Shown one piece after another: positions 1 through 7,950 of a stretch of 64,000 bases of DNA. Origin of the DNA: Peptostreptococcus faecalis (GTDB taxonomy: Bacteria; Bacillota; Clostridia; Peptostreptococcales; Peptostreptococcaceae); the NCBI RefSeq assembly GCF_900240845.1, contig NZ_OERU01000004.1, forward strand, positions 30,382 through 94,381, written 5' to 3'. Under the pieces are notes generated by a model. That model saw only the letters and a program-made list of their open reading frames with translations. It made no database searches and was not told the DNA's origin. How positions within the stretch are numbered: the stretch's first letter is position 1; every line of letters begins with the position of its first letter. The position numbers were made by a program, and so were the translations under genes.

Positions 1-1
1 G

Positions 2-988
2 TTTATTGGTAACTTTGGATACGTAGCTGTCTGCGTTGTCGGAGGAATGTTAGCTCTAAACGATAAAATAAGTTTCGGGGTAATAGTAGCGTTTATGATG
101 TATGTAAGGTATTTTACTCAGCCACTTTCACAAATAGCACAAGCTATGCAGGCTCTACAATCCGCAGGTGCTGCAGGAGGAAGAGTATTTGAATTCCTTG
201 AAGCAAAAGAGATGGAAGATGAGAGTGATAAGGTAACATCCCTTCCTGAATCAGGAGGAAGTGTAGAATTTGAGCACGTTGAATTCGGATATGAAGGAAC
301 TGATAAGAACGTTATAAATGACTTTTCTGTAAAGGTTGAATCAGGGCAAAAAATTGCGATTGTAGGACCGACAGGAGCGGGTAAAACCACTATTGTAAAC
401 CTTCTGATGAGATTCCATGAAATTAAAAATGGCGATATAAAAATAGATGGTATATCTACAAGAGATTTAACTAGAGAAGCGGTGCACTCACAATTTTGTA
501 TGGTTTTACAAGATACATGGCTATTTGAAGGAACTGTAAGAGAGAATCTAGTTTACTGTGAAGAAGGAATACCAGATGAAAAGATAAAATCTGCTTGTAA
601 AGCTGTTGGATTGGATCACTTTATTAGAACATTACCAAAGGGATACGACACAGTATTAAATGAGCAGGTAAGTCTTTCACAAGGTGAAAAGCAACAATTA
701 ACTATTGCAAGAGCTATGATTTCAGACAAACCAATGCTAATTCTTGATGAAGCTACAAGTTCTGTAGATACACGAACAGAGTTATTAATTCAAAATGCAA
801 TGGATGAATTGATGAAAAATCGTACATCTTTTGTAATAGCTCATAGATTATCTACAATAAAAAATGCAGATGTAATCCTTGTAATGAATGAGGGAGATAT
901 AATAGAAAAGGGAAATCATGAAGAACTATTAGAATCTGGAGGATTTTACGCAGATCTTTATAATAGTCAGTTTGAACAAGCCCTATAA
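2..988 (+). CDS. ABC exporter, fused permease-ATPase (5' truncated)
   Basis: This is the C-terminal part of a half-transporter of the multidrug/lipid exporter type, which couples ATP hydrolysis to export across the cytoplasmic membrane. The frame is open from the window edge, so the ATG at 47 is internal and the true start lies upstream. The first visible residues (FMMYVRYFTQPLSQ) end the transmembrane domain. The nucleotide-binding domain follows with Walker A GPTGAGKTT, a Q-loop (VLQD), signature LSQGEKQQL, Walker B MLILDEATSSVD and the H-loop AHRLST. The signature reads LSQGE rather than LSGGQ, which is common in this subfamily. Such proteins often work as heterodimers encoded side by side, so a partner gene may lie just upstream. 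The substrate cannot be told from sequence. Confidence 0.93.
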   Translation, partial: FIGNFGYVAVCVVGGMLALNDKISFGVIVAFMMYVRYFTQPLSQIAQAMQALQSAGAAGGRVFEFLEAKEMEDESDKVTSLPESGGSVEFEHVEFGYEGTDKNVINDFSVKVESGQKIAIVGPTGAGKTTIVNLLMRFHEIKNGDIKIDGISTRDLTREAVHSQFCMVLQDTWLFEGTVRENLVYCEEGIPDEKIKSACKAVGLDHFIRTLPKGYDTVLNEQVSLSQGEKQQLTIARAMISDKPMLILDEATSSVDTRTELLIQNAMDELMKNRTSFVIAHRLSTIKNADVILVMNEGDIIEKGNHEELLESGGFYADLYNSQFEQAL

Positions 989-1016
989 ACAACAATATAA
1001 TCAGTAAAATTATTCT

Positions 1017-1077
1017 AAACCTAAGTGTCTATCAAAAAAAATAACTAGCTAGTATATTTTGATTGACATTTAGGTTT
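1017..1077. repeat. imperfect 21-bp inverted repeat between ABC gene and rpmG
   Basis: Arms at 1017-1037 and 1057-1077 are reverse complements except for two positions, around a 19-bp spacer that itself contains the palindrome ACTAGCTAGT. No T-run follows, so it is not a typical intrinsic terminator. The right arm contains the -35 box of the rpmG promoter. It could be a weak terminator for the ABC gene or an operator. Confidence 0.5.
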
Positions 1078-1091
1078 AATTATGGTATTTT
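1063..1091 (+). promoter_or_regulatory. promoter of rpmG-secE-nusG
   Basis: A consensus -35 TTGACA (1063-1068) and a -10 TATTTT (1086-1091) are separated by 17 bp. It lies about 120 bp upstream of rpmG and is the best sigma-A-type match in the gap. Confidence 0.65.
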
Positions 1092-1212
1092 ATGTAGGAC
1101 GCCTTTTATTGAGAACAATAGAGGTTTAGTGACATTGGAAGGTAATAGTTACTTGATTTTTTCAGGAAGCTATATCATCATATATATTATATCAATTTTG
1201 GAGGTGTAACAG

Positions 1213-1362
1213 ATGAGAGTTAGAGTAACTTTAGCGTGTACAGATTGTAATCAGAGAAATTATAACACAACTAAGAACAAGAAAAACAATCCTGACAGAA
1301 TAGAATTACAGAAATACTGCAAATTTTGTAAAAAGCACACTGCTCATAAAGAAACTAAGTAA
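1213..1362 (+). CDS. rpmG: 50S ribosomal protein L33
   Basis: A 49-codon protein of the large ribosomal subunit, starting [12 protein letters not shown]. It carries the two CxxC pairs of the zinc-binding C+ form of L33 (CTDC near residues 9-12 and CKFC near 36-39). The start has a good ribosome-binding site (GGAGGTG at 1200-1206). It opens the usual rpmG-secE-nusG block, with secE starting 22 bp after the stop. The zinc-dependent form suggests a zinc-independent paralogue may exist elsewhere, as in many Firmicutes; that is inference. Confidence 0.95.
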   Translation: MRVRVTLACTDCNQRNYNTTKNKKNNPDRIELQKYCKFCKKHTAHKETK

Positions 1363-1384
1363 TTAGAAAAAGGATGTGAGTAAA

Positions 1385-1597
1385 ATGGCTAAAGAAAATG
1401 TTAATGTATCAGAAAAGAAAGTCGGTTTTATTAAGGGAACTATAAATGAACTTAAGAAAGTGACTTGGCCTACAAAAGCTGAATTAGCGTCAAAGACAAG
1501 TGTTGTATTAGCCGTTGTCGTTGTAGCTACTCTATTTGTATGGCTTGTAGACACAGGATTATCGAAACTTCTTAGTTTGCTGATTCAGTATAAGTAA
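1385..1597 (+). CDS. secE: preprotein translocase subunit SecE
   Basis: A small single-pass membrane subunit of the SecYEG channel that clamps SecY. The 70-residue product has a charged cytoplasmic N-terminus, the conserved amphipathic segment (FIKGTINELKKVTWPTKAEL) and one C-terminal transmembrane helix (VVLAVVVVATLFVWLVDTGL), which is the minimal Gram-positive form. An in-frame GTG at 1376 would add three residues, but the AAAGGA ribosome-binding site at 1368-1374 sits too close to it and is well placed for the ATG at 1385. It lies between rpmG and nusG, the standard arrangement. Confidence 0.93.
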   Translation: MAKENVNVSEKKVGFIKGTINELKKVTWPTKAELASKTSVVLAVVVVATLFVWLVDTGLSKLLSLLIQYK

Positions 1598-1633
1598 GCG
1601 GATGGATAATCGCTGTATGAAAGGATGATTTTG

Positions 1634-2176
1634 ATGTCAGAAGAAAGAGACTTGAAATGGTATGTAGTTCATACATACTCTGGACATGAAAATAAGGTAA
1701 AAACTACAATTGAAAATACCGTGAAAAATAGAGGTATGGAAGATATAATTGAACAAGTTATTGTTCCTACTGAAGATGTGGTTACGACTACTAAAACTGG
1801 TAAGGAAAAAGTAAGCCAGAGGAAGGTATTTCCAAGCTATGTTATTATTAAGATGGAAATGACAGATGAATCATGGTATATCGTAAGAAACACTAAAGGT
1901 GTTACTGGGTTTGTAGGCCCAGGATCTAAGCCTGTTCCGTTGACTGTCGATGAAGTAAAAGCAATGGGAATAGAATTGCCTAATTCAAAAATAGTAAGTG
2001 GAGAAATAGATCTTAACCCTGGTGATTCAGTTAAAATAATAAGTGGAGCATTTGTTGACAATGTAGGCGAAGTTGACGATGTGAATCTTGAGAAAAAAGA
2101 AGTTAAAGTTTATGTTAATGCATTTGGTAGAAAGGCCTTGGTAACATTAAGGCTTGAAAATATAGAGAAAGTATAA
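1634..2176 (+). CDS. nusG: transcription termination/antitermination factor NusG
   Basis: NusG binds the RNA polymerase clamp helices and affects pausing, termination and transcription-translation coupling. The protein has the NGN domain starting LKWYVVHTYSGHENKV, with the conserved FPSYVIIKMEMTD and NTKGVTGFVG segments, and a C-terminal KOW domain (LNPGDSVKIISGAFVDNVGEV). Length is about 180 residues, normal for the family. An ATG at 1625 overlaps the AAAGGA ribosome-binding site, so the ATG at 1634 (MSEERDLKW) is preferred. rplK follows after 14 bp. Confidence 0.95.
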   Translation: MSEERDLKWYVVHTYSGHENKVKTTIENTVKNRGMEDIIEQVIVPTEDVVTTTKTGKEKVSQRKVFPSYVIIKMEMTDESWYIVRNTKGVTGFVGPGSKPVPLTVDEVKAMGIELPNSKIVSGEIDLNPGDSVKIISGAFVDNVGEVDDVNLEKKEVKVYVNAFGRKALVTLRLENIEKV

Positions 2177-2190
2177 GGAGGTGCAATTAA

Positions 2191-2616
2191 ATGGCTAAGA
2201 AAATAATAGGACAAATTAAATTACAAATACCTGCAGGAAAGGCTACTCCAGCTCCACCAGTTGGACCAGCACTAGGACAGCACGGTGTAAATATTATGGC
2301 TTTTACAAAGGAATTCAATGCTAAGACAGCTGATCAGGCTGGAATGATTATACCAGTAGTAATAAGTGTATATCAGGATAGATCTTTTAGTTTTATAACT
2401 AAGACTCCACCAGCTGCTGTACTTATAAAAAAGGCTATAAACCTAAAGAGTGGATCTGGAGAACCTAACAAGAACAAGGTTGGAAAGATTACAGAAGCTC
2501 AGGTTAGAGAAATTGCTGAATTAAAGCTAAAAGACCTAAACGCTGCATCAGTAGAATCTGCAATGAAGATGATTGCTGGTACTGCTAGAAGTATGGGCGT
2601 TACAGTTGTTGACTAA
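2191..2616 (+). CDS. rplK: 50S ribosomal protein L11
   Basis: L11 binds the GTPase-associated region of 23S rRNA and is needed for RelA and release-factor function. At 141 residues it has the canonical length. It shows the N-terminal proline-rich lid ([22 protein letters not shown]) and the C-terminal RNA-binding domain with [21 protein letters not shown] lies just before the ATG. The gene sits directly after nusG and shares the rplKA unit with rplA. Confidence 0.97.
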   Translation: MAKKIIGQIKLQIPAGKATPAPPVGPALGQHGVNIMAFTKEFNAKTADQAGMIIPVVISVYQDRSFSFITKTPPAAVLIKKAINLKSGSGEPNKNKVGKITEAQVREIAELKLKDLNAASVESAMKMIAGTARSMGVTVVD

Positions 2617-2644
2617 TTAAAGTCTAAATTTATTATTCGCTATG

Positions 2645-2690
2645 TAAGACGAAAGTCTTATTAGTGGGAGGTTAATACCGTATATACCAC
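2645..2690 (+). promoter_or_regulatory. candidate L1-binding (autoregulatory) RNA site before rplA
   Basis: The rplK-rplA gap folds into a short hairpin (TAAGAC at 2645-2650 with GTCTTA at 2655-2660) followed by GTGGGAGG (2664-2671) and a distal CCAC (2687-2690) able to pair with GTGG. The GTGGGAGG...CCAC pattern resembles the 23S L1 site and L1 leader motifs of Firmicutes. It lies immediately before the rplA ribosome-binding site, so translational feedback by L1 is plausible. The assignment rests on motif memory only. Confidence 0.5.
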
Positions 2691-2705
2691 AAGGAGGAAT
2701 TAGAA

Positions 2706-3404
2706 ATGGGAAGAAAAGGAAAAAGATATGCAGAAGCATTTGCAAAAGTAGATAGAGATGTTTATTATGATGCATCAGAAGCACTTAAATTATCAGTAGA
2801 TACTGCAAATGCAAAGTTTGATGAAACTATTGAAGCTCACATTAAGTTGGGTGTTGACTCTAGACATGCTGAACAGCAGGTTAGAGGAGCAGTTGTACTA
2901 CCACATGGTACAGGAAAAACTAAAAGAGTACTAGTATTTGCAAAGGGAGAAAAAGCTAAAGAAGCTGAAGCTGCTGGAGCAGATTTTGTTGGAGCTGATG
3001 AATTAGTTCAGAAGATCCAAGGAGAAAACTGGTTTGACTTTGATGTAGTAGTAGCTACTCCTGATATGATGGGTGTAGTAGGTAGATTAGGTAGAGTATT
3101 AGGTCCTAAAGGATTAATGCCAAACCCTAAGTCTGGAACAGTTACATTTGATGTAGCAAAAGCTATTGAAGAAATTAAAGCTGGTAAGGTTGAATACAGA
3201 TTAGACAAGACTAATATTATTCACGTTCCAGTTGGAAAAGCTTCATTTGGTGCTGAAAAAATATTTGACAACTTTAAGGTACTTATGGACGCTATAATTA
3301 AAGCTAAGCCATCTGCTGCAAAGGGTCAGTATATTAAGAGTGTAACAGTTGCTGCTTCAATGGGACCTGGAGTAAAGATAAACCCAGTTAAAGTAACTGA
3401 CTAA
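2706..3404 (+). CDS. rplA: 50S ribosomal protein L1
   Basis: L1 forms the L1 stalk that helps move deacylated tRNA from the E site, and commonly represses its own operon. The 232-residue protein has the family hallmark [21 protein letters not shown] and the N-terminal [10 protein letters not shown] segment. Start ATG follows AAGGAGG. It lies 90 bp after rplK, behind an L1-site-like leader. A weak A/T hairpin and a new promoter follow, so rplJL can be expressed separately. Confidence 0.97.
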   Translation: MGRKGKRYAEAFAKVDRDVYYDASEALKLSVDTANAKFDETIEAHIKLGVDSRHAEQQVRGAVVLPHGTGKTKRVLVFAKGEKAKEAEAAGADFVGADELVQKIQGENWFDFDVVVATPDMMGVVGRLGRVLGPKGLMPNPKSGTVTFDVAKAIEEIKAGKVEYRLDKTNIIHVPVGKASFGAEKIFDNFKVLMDAIIKAKPSAAKGQYIKSVTVAASMGPGVKINPVKVTD

Positions 3405-3412
3405 TTAAATTC

Positions 3413-3438
3413 TTCAAAAAAGAATTATCTTTTTTGAA
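3413..3438 (+). terminator. possible weak terminator hairpin after rplA
   Basis: A perfect 11-bp inverted repeat TTCAAAAAAGA / TCTTTTTTGAA with a 4-nt loop starts 8 bp after rplA. It is almost all A/T and lacks a clean U-tract beyond the stem, so any termination would be partial. Confidence 0.35.
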
Positions 3439-3446
3439 TATTACTG

Positions 3447-3476
3447 TTGACACAGGTTGACAAAGTATGATAATAT
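3447..3476 (+). promoter_or_regulatory. promoter of rplJ-rplL
   Basis: TTGACA at 3447-3452 is followed by TATGATAATAT, giving -10 GATAAT at 16-bp or TAATAT at 18-bp spacing. Transcription would start about 20 bp before the L10 leader fold. A second TTGACA at 3457-3462 has no well-spaced -10. Confidence 0.65.
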
Positions 3477-3502
3477 TGTCAATGTTAAAAAAGAATAGAT
3501 TT

Positions 3503-3615
3503 GCCGTAGACAGTGGGTGCTAATATTAGCTTAATTTCCTACCGAGGTTGCGATATACGTGATACTTGCGCCCTTGTTGTCTATATGATAACAAGGGCTT
3601 TTTAATTTTTACGGT
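3503..3615 (+). ncRNA. ribosomal protein L10 leader
   Basis: This is the classical L10 leader of Firmicutes, which the L10-(L12)4 complex binds to repress rplJL. Diagnostic elements are GCCGTAGACAGTGGGTGC at 3503-3520, the CTTAATTTCCTACCGAGGTTG block around 3530-3550 and the terminal hairpin whose arms encode GCCCTTGTT / AACAAGGGC. GCCGT at 3503-3507 can also pair with ACGGT at 3611-3615, downstream of the terminator, which may form a competing fold. Confidence 0.85.
3570..3603 (+). terminator. attenuator terminator in the L10 leader
   Basis: Stem GCCCTTGTT (3570-3578) / AACAAGGGC (3590-3598) with a short loop is followed by a run of Ts. Its position inside the L10 leader and before rplJ marks it as the conditional terminator of the rplJL unit. 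Confidence 0.8.
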
Positions 3616-3655
3616 AAGTGCTAAACTTTATTCTGTGAAGGAGGTGCACTAAAAA

Positions 3656-4168
3656 ATGAGTAAAGCTATAGAAATGAAATCAGCTGTGGTTTCAGAAATA
3701 GTTGAAAAATTAAACAAGGCTCAGTCTGTTGTAGTTGTAGATTACAAGGGATTAACAGTCGAAGAAGTTACTGACCTTAGAAGTCAGATGAGAGAAGCTG
3801 GTGTAGATTACAAGGTATACAAGAATACACTTGTAAGAAGAGCTGCTAAAGAAATTGAAGGTGAAGCTTATTCAAACTTCAATGATGAAATATTAGTAGG
3901 TGCTAATGCAATTGCATTCGGTTACGATGATCCAGTTGCTCCAGCTAGAATCTTAAAGGGATTCATGGAAAAAAATCCTAATAAGATCTCACTAAAGATG
4001 GGTGTTGTAGAAGGTGAATTCTACAATGAAGAAAAGATTGTTGCTCTTGCTTCAATTCCATCAAGAGAAGTTCTTATTGCTAAGCTTCTTGGAAGCCTTA
4101 AGGCTCCAATGTCTAACTTCGCTTACTTGTTAGACGCTGTTGCTAAGTCAAAAGAAGAAGAAGCTTAA
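3656..4168 (+). CDS. rplJ: 50S ribosomal protein L10
   Basis: L10 anchors the L7/L12 stalk dimers to the 50S subunit and is the repressor of its own operon through the leader just upstream. The protein is 170 residues, with the N-terminal rRNA-binding domain (VVVDYKGLTVEEVTDLRSQMREAGVDY, KNTLVRRA) and a C-terminal helix that binds L12. AAGGAGGTG precedes the ATG at 9-bp spacing. rplL follows after 80 bp containing a small TGCCAAT/ATTGGCA hairpin without a T-run, so the two genes are probably cotranscribed. Confidence 0.97.
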   Translation: MSKAIEMKSAVVSEIVEKLNKAQSVVVVDYKGLTVEEVTDLRSQMREAGVDYKVYKNTLVRRAAKEIEGEAYSNFNDEILVGANAIAFGYDDPVAPARILKGFMEKNPNKISLKMGVVEGEFYNEEKIVALASIPSREVLIAKLLGSLKAPMSNFAYLLDAVAKSKEEEA

Positions 4169-4248
4169 TATAGTGCCAATAAATTGGCATGTATTACAAT
4201 TAATGAATTAAAGTCAAAATAATAAAATAAACACGGAGGTGCGATAAA

Positions 4249-4614
4249 ATGACAATAGAACAAATATTAGAAGCTATAGAAAACATGAAAGTTTTAGAAT
4301 TAAACGAATTAGTTAAGGCTGCAGAAGAAAAATTTGGTGTATCTGCTGCTGCTCCAGTTGCAGTTGCTGGTGCTGCTGCCGGTGGTGCTGCTGCTGAAGA
4401 AAAGAGCGAATTCGATGTTATATTAACAAGTGCTGGTTCTTCAAAGGTTGGAGTAATCAAGGAAGTTAGAGGTATAACTGGATTAGGTCTTAAGGAAGCT
4501 AAGGAAGTAGTTGATAACGCTCCTAAGGCTGTTAAGGAAGGCGTATCTAAGGAAGAAGCTGAACAGATTAAAGAAAAATTAGAAGCTGCTGGTGCATCAG
4601 TAGAAGTTAAGTAA
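4249..4614 (+). CDS. rplL: 50S ribosomal protein L7/L12
   Basis: This is the flexible stalk protein that recruits translational GTPases. At 121 residues it has the N-terminal dimerisation helix ([22 protein letters not shown]), an Ala/Gly-rich hinge around residues 35-50, and the C-terminal domain with [19 protein letters not shown]. Start context ACGGAGGTG is strong. Unlike the usual order, rpoB does not follow; a terminator and about 9 kb of unrelated genes intervene. Confidence 0.97.
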   Translation: MTIEQILEAIENMKVLELNELVKAAEEKFGVSAAAPVAVAGAAAGGAAAEEKSEFDVILTSAGSSKVGVIKEVRGITGLGLKEAKEVVDNAPKAVKEGVSKEEAEQIKEKLEAAGASVEVK

Positions 4615-4653
4615 TTAATTTTTTATAATTTGATTAAATAATTTGATAAAAGG

Positions 4654-4694
4654 GGGTTGTCTGCATCAATTTTAGATCGGGCGACTCTTTTTTT
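4654..4694 (+). terminator. terminator after rplL
   Basis: GGGTTGTCTG (4654-4663) pairs, with several G-U wobbles, with CGGGCGACTC (4678-4687), followed by seven Ts. It separates the ribosomal genes from the lactonase-like gene. Confidence 0.7.
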
Positions 4695-4742
4695 ATATAA
4701 AAATATATATTGTGTTTAGTAAATACCTACTAGGAGGTTGCT

Positions 4743-5816
4743 ATGAATAAAATGAAAGAAAAACTTTTTGTGAGTGGCTATACTAAAAAAAATAACAAAG
4801 GCATACATTGTATCGAAATTGCTAAAAATAAGGAAGCACAAAGTGAGGATAATATTTCTGTGGATATAGATAGCAAATTGTTGATAGAAATAGACAATCC
4901 ATCTTTTATAGCAGTTGCTAAAGATGCTGAAATGATCTTTAGCGTCACTAGTAGCTTGGGCGGAGGAGTATGTTCTTTTATTAAAAAAAATGATGAATAT
5001 GAACTTGTAGGTTGTGTAGAAAATATAGGTAAATCACCGTCTCATCTATTTTATGATGAAAGTAGAAATTTTTTGTATGCTAGTAACTACCATTTAGGCA
5101 AGGTCGATATAATACGAGTAAATAGTTTAGGCGAACTTAAATTAATAAATACCATTGTAATTGAAGGAAAAAGTCTTATAAGCCCAGATCAAGATGTATC
5201 TCGGTGTCACATGGCTATTACTGATCCTAAGGGAAACTTCTTATCTGTTGTCAATTTAGGTACGGACTGTGTGTATGTTTATGATATCGGTGAGGAAGGT
5301 GGAGCAACTCTTGTAAGTGAGTATCATACTTTAAAAGGAATGGGGCCAAGACATATTGCATTTGATTTTGAATCTAAATTTGCATATTTACTTGGAGAAT
5401 TAAACTCCCAAATCGACATTCTAAGCTATAATTCTGTTGCAGGCGAGTTTTCATATGTTGAAAGTATTTCTATGCTTCCAGAAGGTTATTATGGAAAGAA
5501 TACAGCATCTGCGATTAAAATATCTGCAGATGGAAAATATTTGTATGCTTCTAATAGAGGCCATGATAGCATCTCTGTATACAATATAAAAGATAATGGA
5601 TTGTTAGAACTGGTTCAAATTGAAAAAACTGGAGGAAAAATACCTCGCGATTTCGGATTTGCTTTAGAGTCTGACTTGTTGGTGGTTGGACACCAAGAAA
5701 GCAATGAAATAACTGTATTTAAAAGAGATAAGTCTTTTGGAAGATTGGTGAAAATGGATGGATTATCAATAGAAATACCAGAAATTGTTTGTGTTACAGA
5801 AGGTTTTATTAATTAA
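4743..5816 (+). CDS. lactonase family beta-propeller protein (6-phosphogluconolactonase-like)
   Basis: A 357-residue cytoplasmic protein of the seven-bladed propeller lactonase family (Pgl/YbhE type), some members of which hydrolyse 6-phosphogluconolactone. Repeated propeller strands are visible (NFLYASNYHLGKVDII, GNFLSVVNLGTDCVYVYDI, KYLYASNRGHDSISVY), with the family motifs GPRHIAFD near residue 200 and SNRGHDSI near 275. There is no signal peptide. AGGAGG precedes the ATG. It stands alone between two terminators, so genetic context gives no hint of the substrate; sugar lactonase activity is family-based inference. Confidence 0.8.
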   Translation: MNKMKEKLFVSGYTKKNNKGIHCIEIAKNKEAQSEDNISVDIDSKLLIEIDNPSFIAVAKDAEMIFSVTSSLGGGVCSFIKKNDEYELVGCVENIGKSPSHLFYDESRNFLYASNYHLGKVDIIRVNSLGELKLINTIVIEGKSLISPDQDVSRCHMAITDPKGNFLSVVNLGTDCVYVYDIGEEGGATLVSEYHTLKGMGPRHIAFDFESKFAYLLGELNSQIDILSYNSVAGEFSYVESISMLPEGYYGKNTASAIKISADGKYLYASNRGHDSISVYNIKDNGLLELVQIEKTGGKIPRDFGFALESDLLVVGHQESNEITVFKRDKSFGRLVKMDGLSIEIPEIVCVTEGFIN

Positions 5817-5841
5817 AAATATAGTGCGTTATTATAAAACA

Positions 5842-5873
5842 AAAAGCTTCGTCAAAAGACGAAGCTTTTATAT
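5842..5873. terminator. terminator after lactonase gene (bidirectional)
   Basis: AAAAGCTTCGTC / GACGAAGCTTTT around an AAAA loop, flanked by A and T runs on the two sides. It can serve the lactonase gene and the convergent small membrane-protein gene, whose stop codon lies inside it. Confidence 0.85.
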
Positions 5874-6182
5874 TTTTAAGAATGTTTTTACAGCTATAAA
5901 AAGAGTGAATAAACTAAATACAATTAAAATTATTTCAGGAATAACCACAAATTTTAACAATTGCAGTGCAAATTCTTTTTTATAAGTAGGATCTTTTTGT
6001 ATTGCTGAATCAGGTAGCTTAGAATCATCTTCATCTACTGAAGAAAAGTTTCTTTTTCTTATATTATTTAGAGTCTTTTTTCTAGAAAACATGAACATTA
6101 TAAAGATAAATACCATATTTAAGAAAAGAAGAGCTAAAGTAGTTGCAAAAATATAAAAAAATTCATTTTTTGAATATGTCAA
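5868..6182 (-). CDS. small two-helix membrane protein, unknown function
   Basis: I do not recognise this family. The chosen TTG start at 6182 is preceded by GGAGG at good spacing; an upstream ATG at 6236 lacks a ribosome-binding site. The 104-residue product has one hydrophobic helix at about residues 6-33 ending in SRKK, a polar middle (SSVDEDDSKLPDSAIQKDP) and a second helix (VVIPEIILIVFSLFTLFIAV) at the C-terminus. It is monocistronic and convergent with the lactonase gene, with its 3' end inside the shared terminator. Confidence 0.6.
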   Translation of the reverse strand: MTYSKNEFFYIFATTLALLFLNMVFIFIMFMFSRKKTLNNIRKRNFSSVDEDDSKLPDSAIQKDPTYKKEFALQLLKFVVIPEIILIVFSLFTLFIAVKTFLKI

Positions 6183-6263
6183 ATTAGAATCCTCCTTTGA
6201 AAATATACTTATTAATAGTGTACATCTTTTTTGCAAAAAAACAAGTTACTAGAGTTGTTTTTA

Positions 6264-6272
6264 TGCTATAAT
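6264..6272 (+). promoter_or_regulatory. extended -10 promoter of the O-acylation cluster
   Basis: TGC followed by TATAAT (6267-6272) forms an extended -10 box with no good -35. Transcription would start near 6280, giving a leader of about 145 nt before the SGNH gene. Confidence 0.5.
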
Positions 6273-6424
6273 TACATATAATGTCCATTTTTTACAGTTT
6301 TATAAGTATTTTAATGCATTTTAAATTAGTGTTAGAATATGATAATAAAAAAGGGCAATCGACAAATTGGTGCAATAATTTTAAGTACTTTAGAAAATAT
6401 TATTTAAAGGGTAGGAAGATATTT

Positions 6425-7168
6425 ATGAAAAAGAAAAAGTTTTTTGTAATTATGACTGCTTTATTTTCAAGCTCATTAGTGTTGAATTCAGGTGTTTTTG
6501 CAGCTGATACATCAAAGCCTAGAGATGAGCAAATAAAATGGACTATTAATTTTTTGAAAAAGCAGGCGAATCAAAATATTGATGATGTAGAAGAGGAAAT
6601 AAATAAAGTTAATAAAGACACGTCTATTGAAAAGTTCGATATGAGCAAGGCTAAGAGTAGATTCGAAGACGTGGTTTTTTTGGGAGATTCTATAACGGAA
6701 TACCTAAAACAAGCAAATATTTTAGATGCTTCAAGTGTTTTAGCTGTAAAAGGAGAGCATGTCAATAATGCTAAGAAGCATTTGAAGGAAATAAAAAATC
6801 TAAAACCAAAGCAAATCGTAATATTATATGGAGCGAATGATATCAACTCAAGTTCACCTGAGGCATATAAGGAGTCATATATCGATTTGATTAAGACTAT
6901 AAAAAAAGAAAATCCAAAAGTAAAGATATATGTTCAAGCTCCTATACCGGTGGATGACAGCAAGACTGTAAATAAAGACGCAAGAATAAATAATGAAAGC
7001 GTTAAAAACCTTACAGAAAAGGTCAAGGAGGTCGCCAAGGTCACAGGGGTTGGTTATTTACCTTCAGAAGGGTTGATAACATCTAAGAGCTTGTATGAGC
7101 CTGATGGAATACATTTAAAGTATAACTTTTATAAAAACTGGTTATTTTATTTGAGTGAAAATATATAA
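6425..7168 (+). CDS. secreted SGNH/GDSL hydrolase
   Basis: Probably an extracytoplasmic esterase or deacylase. The frame extends upstream to 6281, but the start at 6425 has a ribosome-binding site (GTAGGAAG) and opens a clear signal peptide (MKKKKFFVIMTALFSSSLVL, cleavage after VFAA). The mature part has SGNH block I VVFLGDSITEYL with the nucleophile Ser, block III YGANDIN, and block V PDGIHLKYNFY with the Asp-His pair. It heads a four-gene cluster with DUF4358, MBOAT and DHHW proteins, the common Firmicute setting in which MBOAT and SGNH/DHHW proteins attach or handle acyl groups on surface polymers. The polymer is not identifiable here. Confidence 0.82.
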   Translation: MKKKKFFVIMTALFSSSLVLNSGVFAADTSKPRDEQIKWTINFLKKQANQNIDDVEEEINKVNKDTSIEKFDMSKAKSRFEDVVFLGDSITEYLKQANILDASSVLAVKGEHVNNAKKHLKEIKNLKPKQIVILYGANDINSSSPEAYKESYIDLIKTIKKENPKVKIYVQAPIPVDDSKTVNKDARINNESVKNLTEKVKEVAKVTGVGYLPSEGLITSKSLYEPDGIHLKYNFYKNWLFYLSENI

Positions 7169-7182
7169 GGAGGTGTATTTTA

Positions 7183-7935
7183 GTGCATAAAGATGATGAA
7201 AAAAATACGCCATCAACAGAAATGAAGAATAATAAAAGTACTGATGAAAAAAAAATAAACAATGAAAATAATTTAAATAAGGATGATGGCGTAGAAGAAA
7301 AGGTAAACTTGGAAATAACTCAAACGTTTTCGGTTCCAGAATCTGAGACTAACAAGCAGCTTGAACAGACTGCAAGGCTTAGAATTATAAAAAGCGAAGA
7401 ATTTGAATCTAAGAAAAAAGGAACTATCATAAAAGAAAAATTTAGAATAAAGCCTATGAAAACTAGTTCAAAATATAGGCGTAAATATATTGGATTGGTA
7501 ATATGTGTGCTAGTTGCTGTTATCTTAGCGTATCAATTTGTAAAAGTAAAAGAAGTCGACTTTTCTAAATTGAGTAATAATATACAGAAGAAAGTAGACA
7601 TGGATGAATTTTTAAAAGGTGATGACATGACTCTAAGAAAGTTGTATGGGATAGAGTCTACAGAAGTAGAGGGTTATGTGTCTTTCGCACCTAAAAGCAA
7701 TATGTCAGCGGAAGAGATTTTGGTTATAAAATGCAAACCTAACCGATCTGAAGATGTGCTTAAAAAGGTTCAAAACAGAGTAGATGCACAATCTAATAGT
7801 TTTAAAAATTACGCCCCAGAACAATACAGCATTGTAAGTGGCAGCGAGTTAGAAAAAAAGGGTGATTATGTTTACTTTATTTCATCTAAAAATATTAACT
7901 CAATAAATCAAATTATTGATGAATCATATAAGTAA
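7183..7935 (+). CDS. DUF4358 domain membrane-anchored protein
   Basis: A bitopic protein of 250 residues. Residues 1-100 form a polar, Asn/Lys/Asp-rich cytoplasmic tail of low complexity. A single transmembrane helix (YIGLVICVLVAVILAYQFV) follows at about residues 102-120, and then an extracytoplasmic DUF4358-type domain with EEILVIKCKPNRSEDVLKKV and SFKNYAPEQYSIV. DUF4358 genes regularly accompany MBOAT/DHHW clusters, but their function is not established. Start is GTG with AAGGAGGTG upstream; spacing to both neighbours is below 16 bp, so it belongs to the operon. Confidence 0.75.
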   Translation: MHKDDEKNTPSTEMKNNKSTDEKKINNENNLNKDDGVEEKVNLEITQTFSVPESETNKQLEQTARLRIIKSEEFESKKKGTIIKEKFRIKPMKTSSKYRRKYIGLVICVLVAVILAYQFVKVKEVDFSKLSNNIQKKVDMDEFLKGDDMTLRKLYGIESTEVEGYVSFAPKSNMSAEEILVIKCKPNRSEDVLKKVQNRVDAQSNSFKNYAPEQYSIVSGSELEKKGDYVYFISSKNINSINQIIDESYK

Positions 7936-7950
7936 GGGAAGGTGAGTTGC

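Noticed and set aside
5785..5985. Plus-strand 66-codon frame after the lactonase gene
   Set aside because: Runs through the terminator and antisense to the small membrane-protein gene; no ribosome-binding site.
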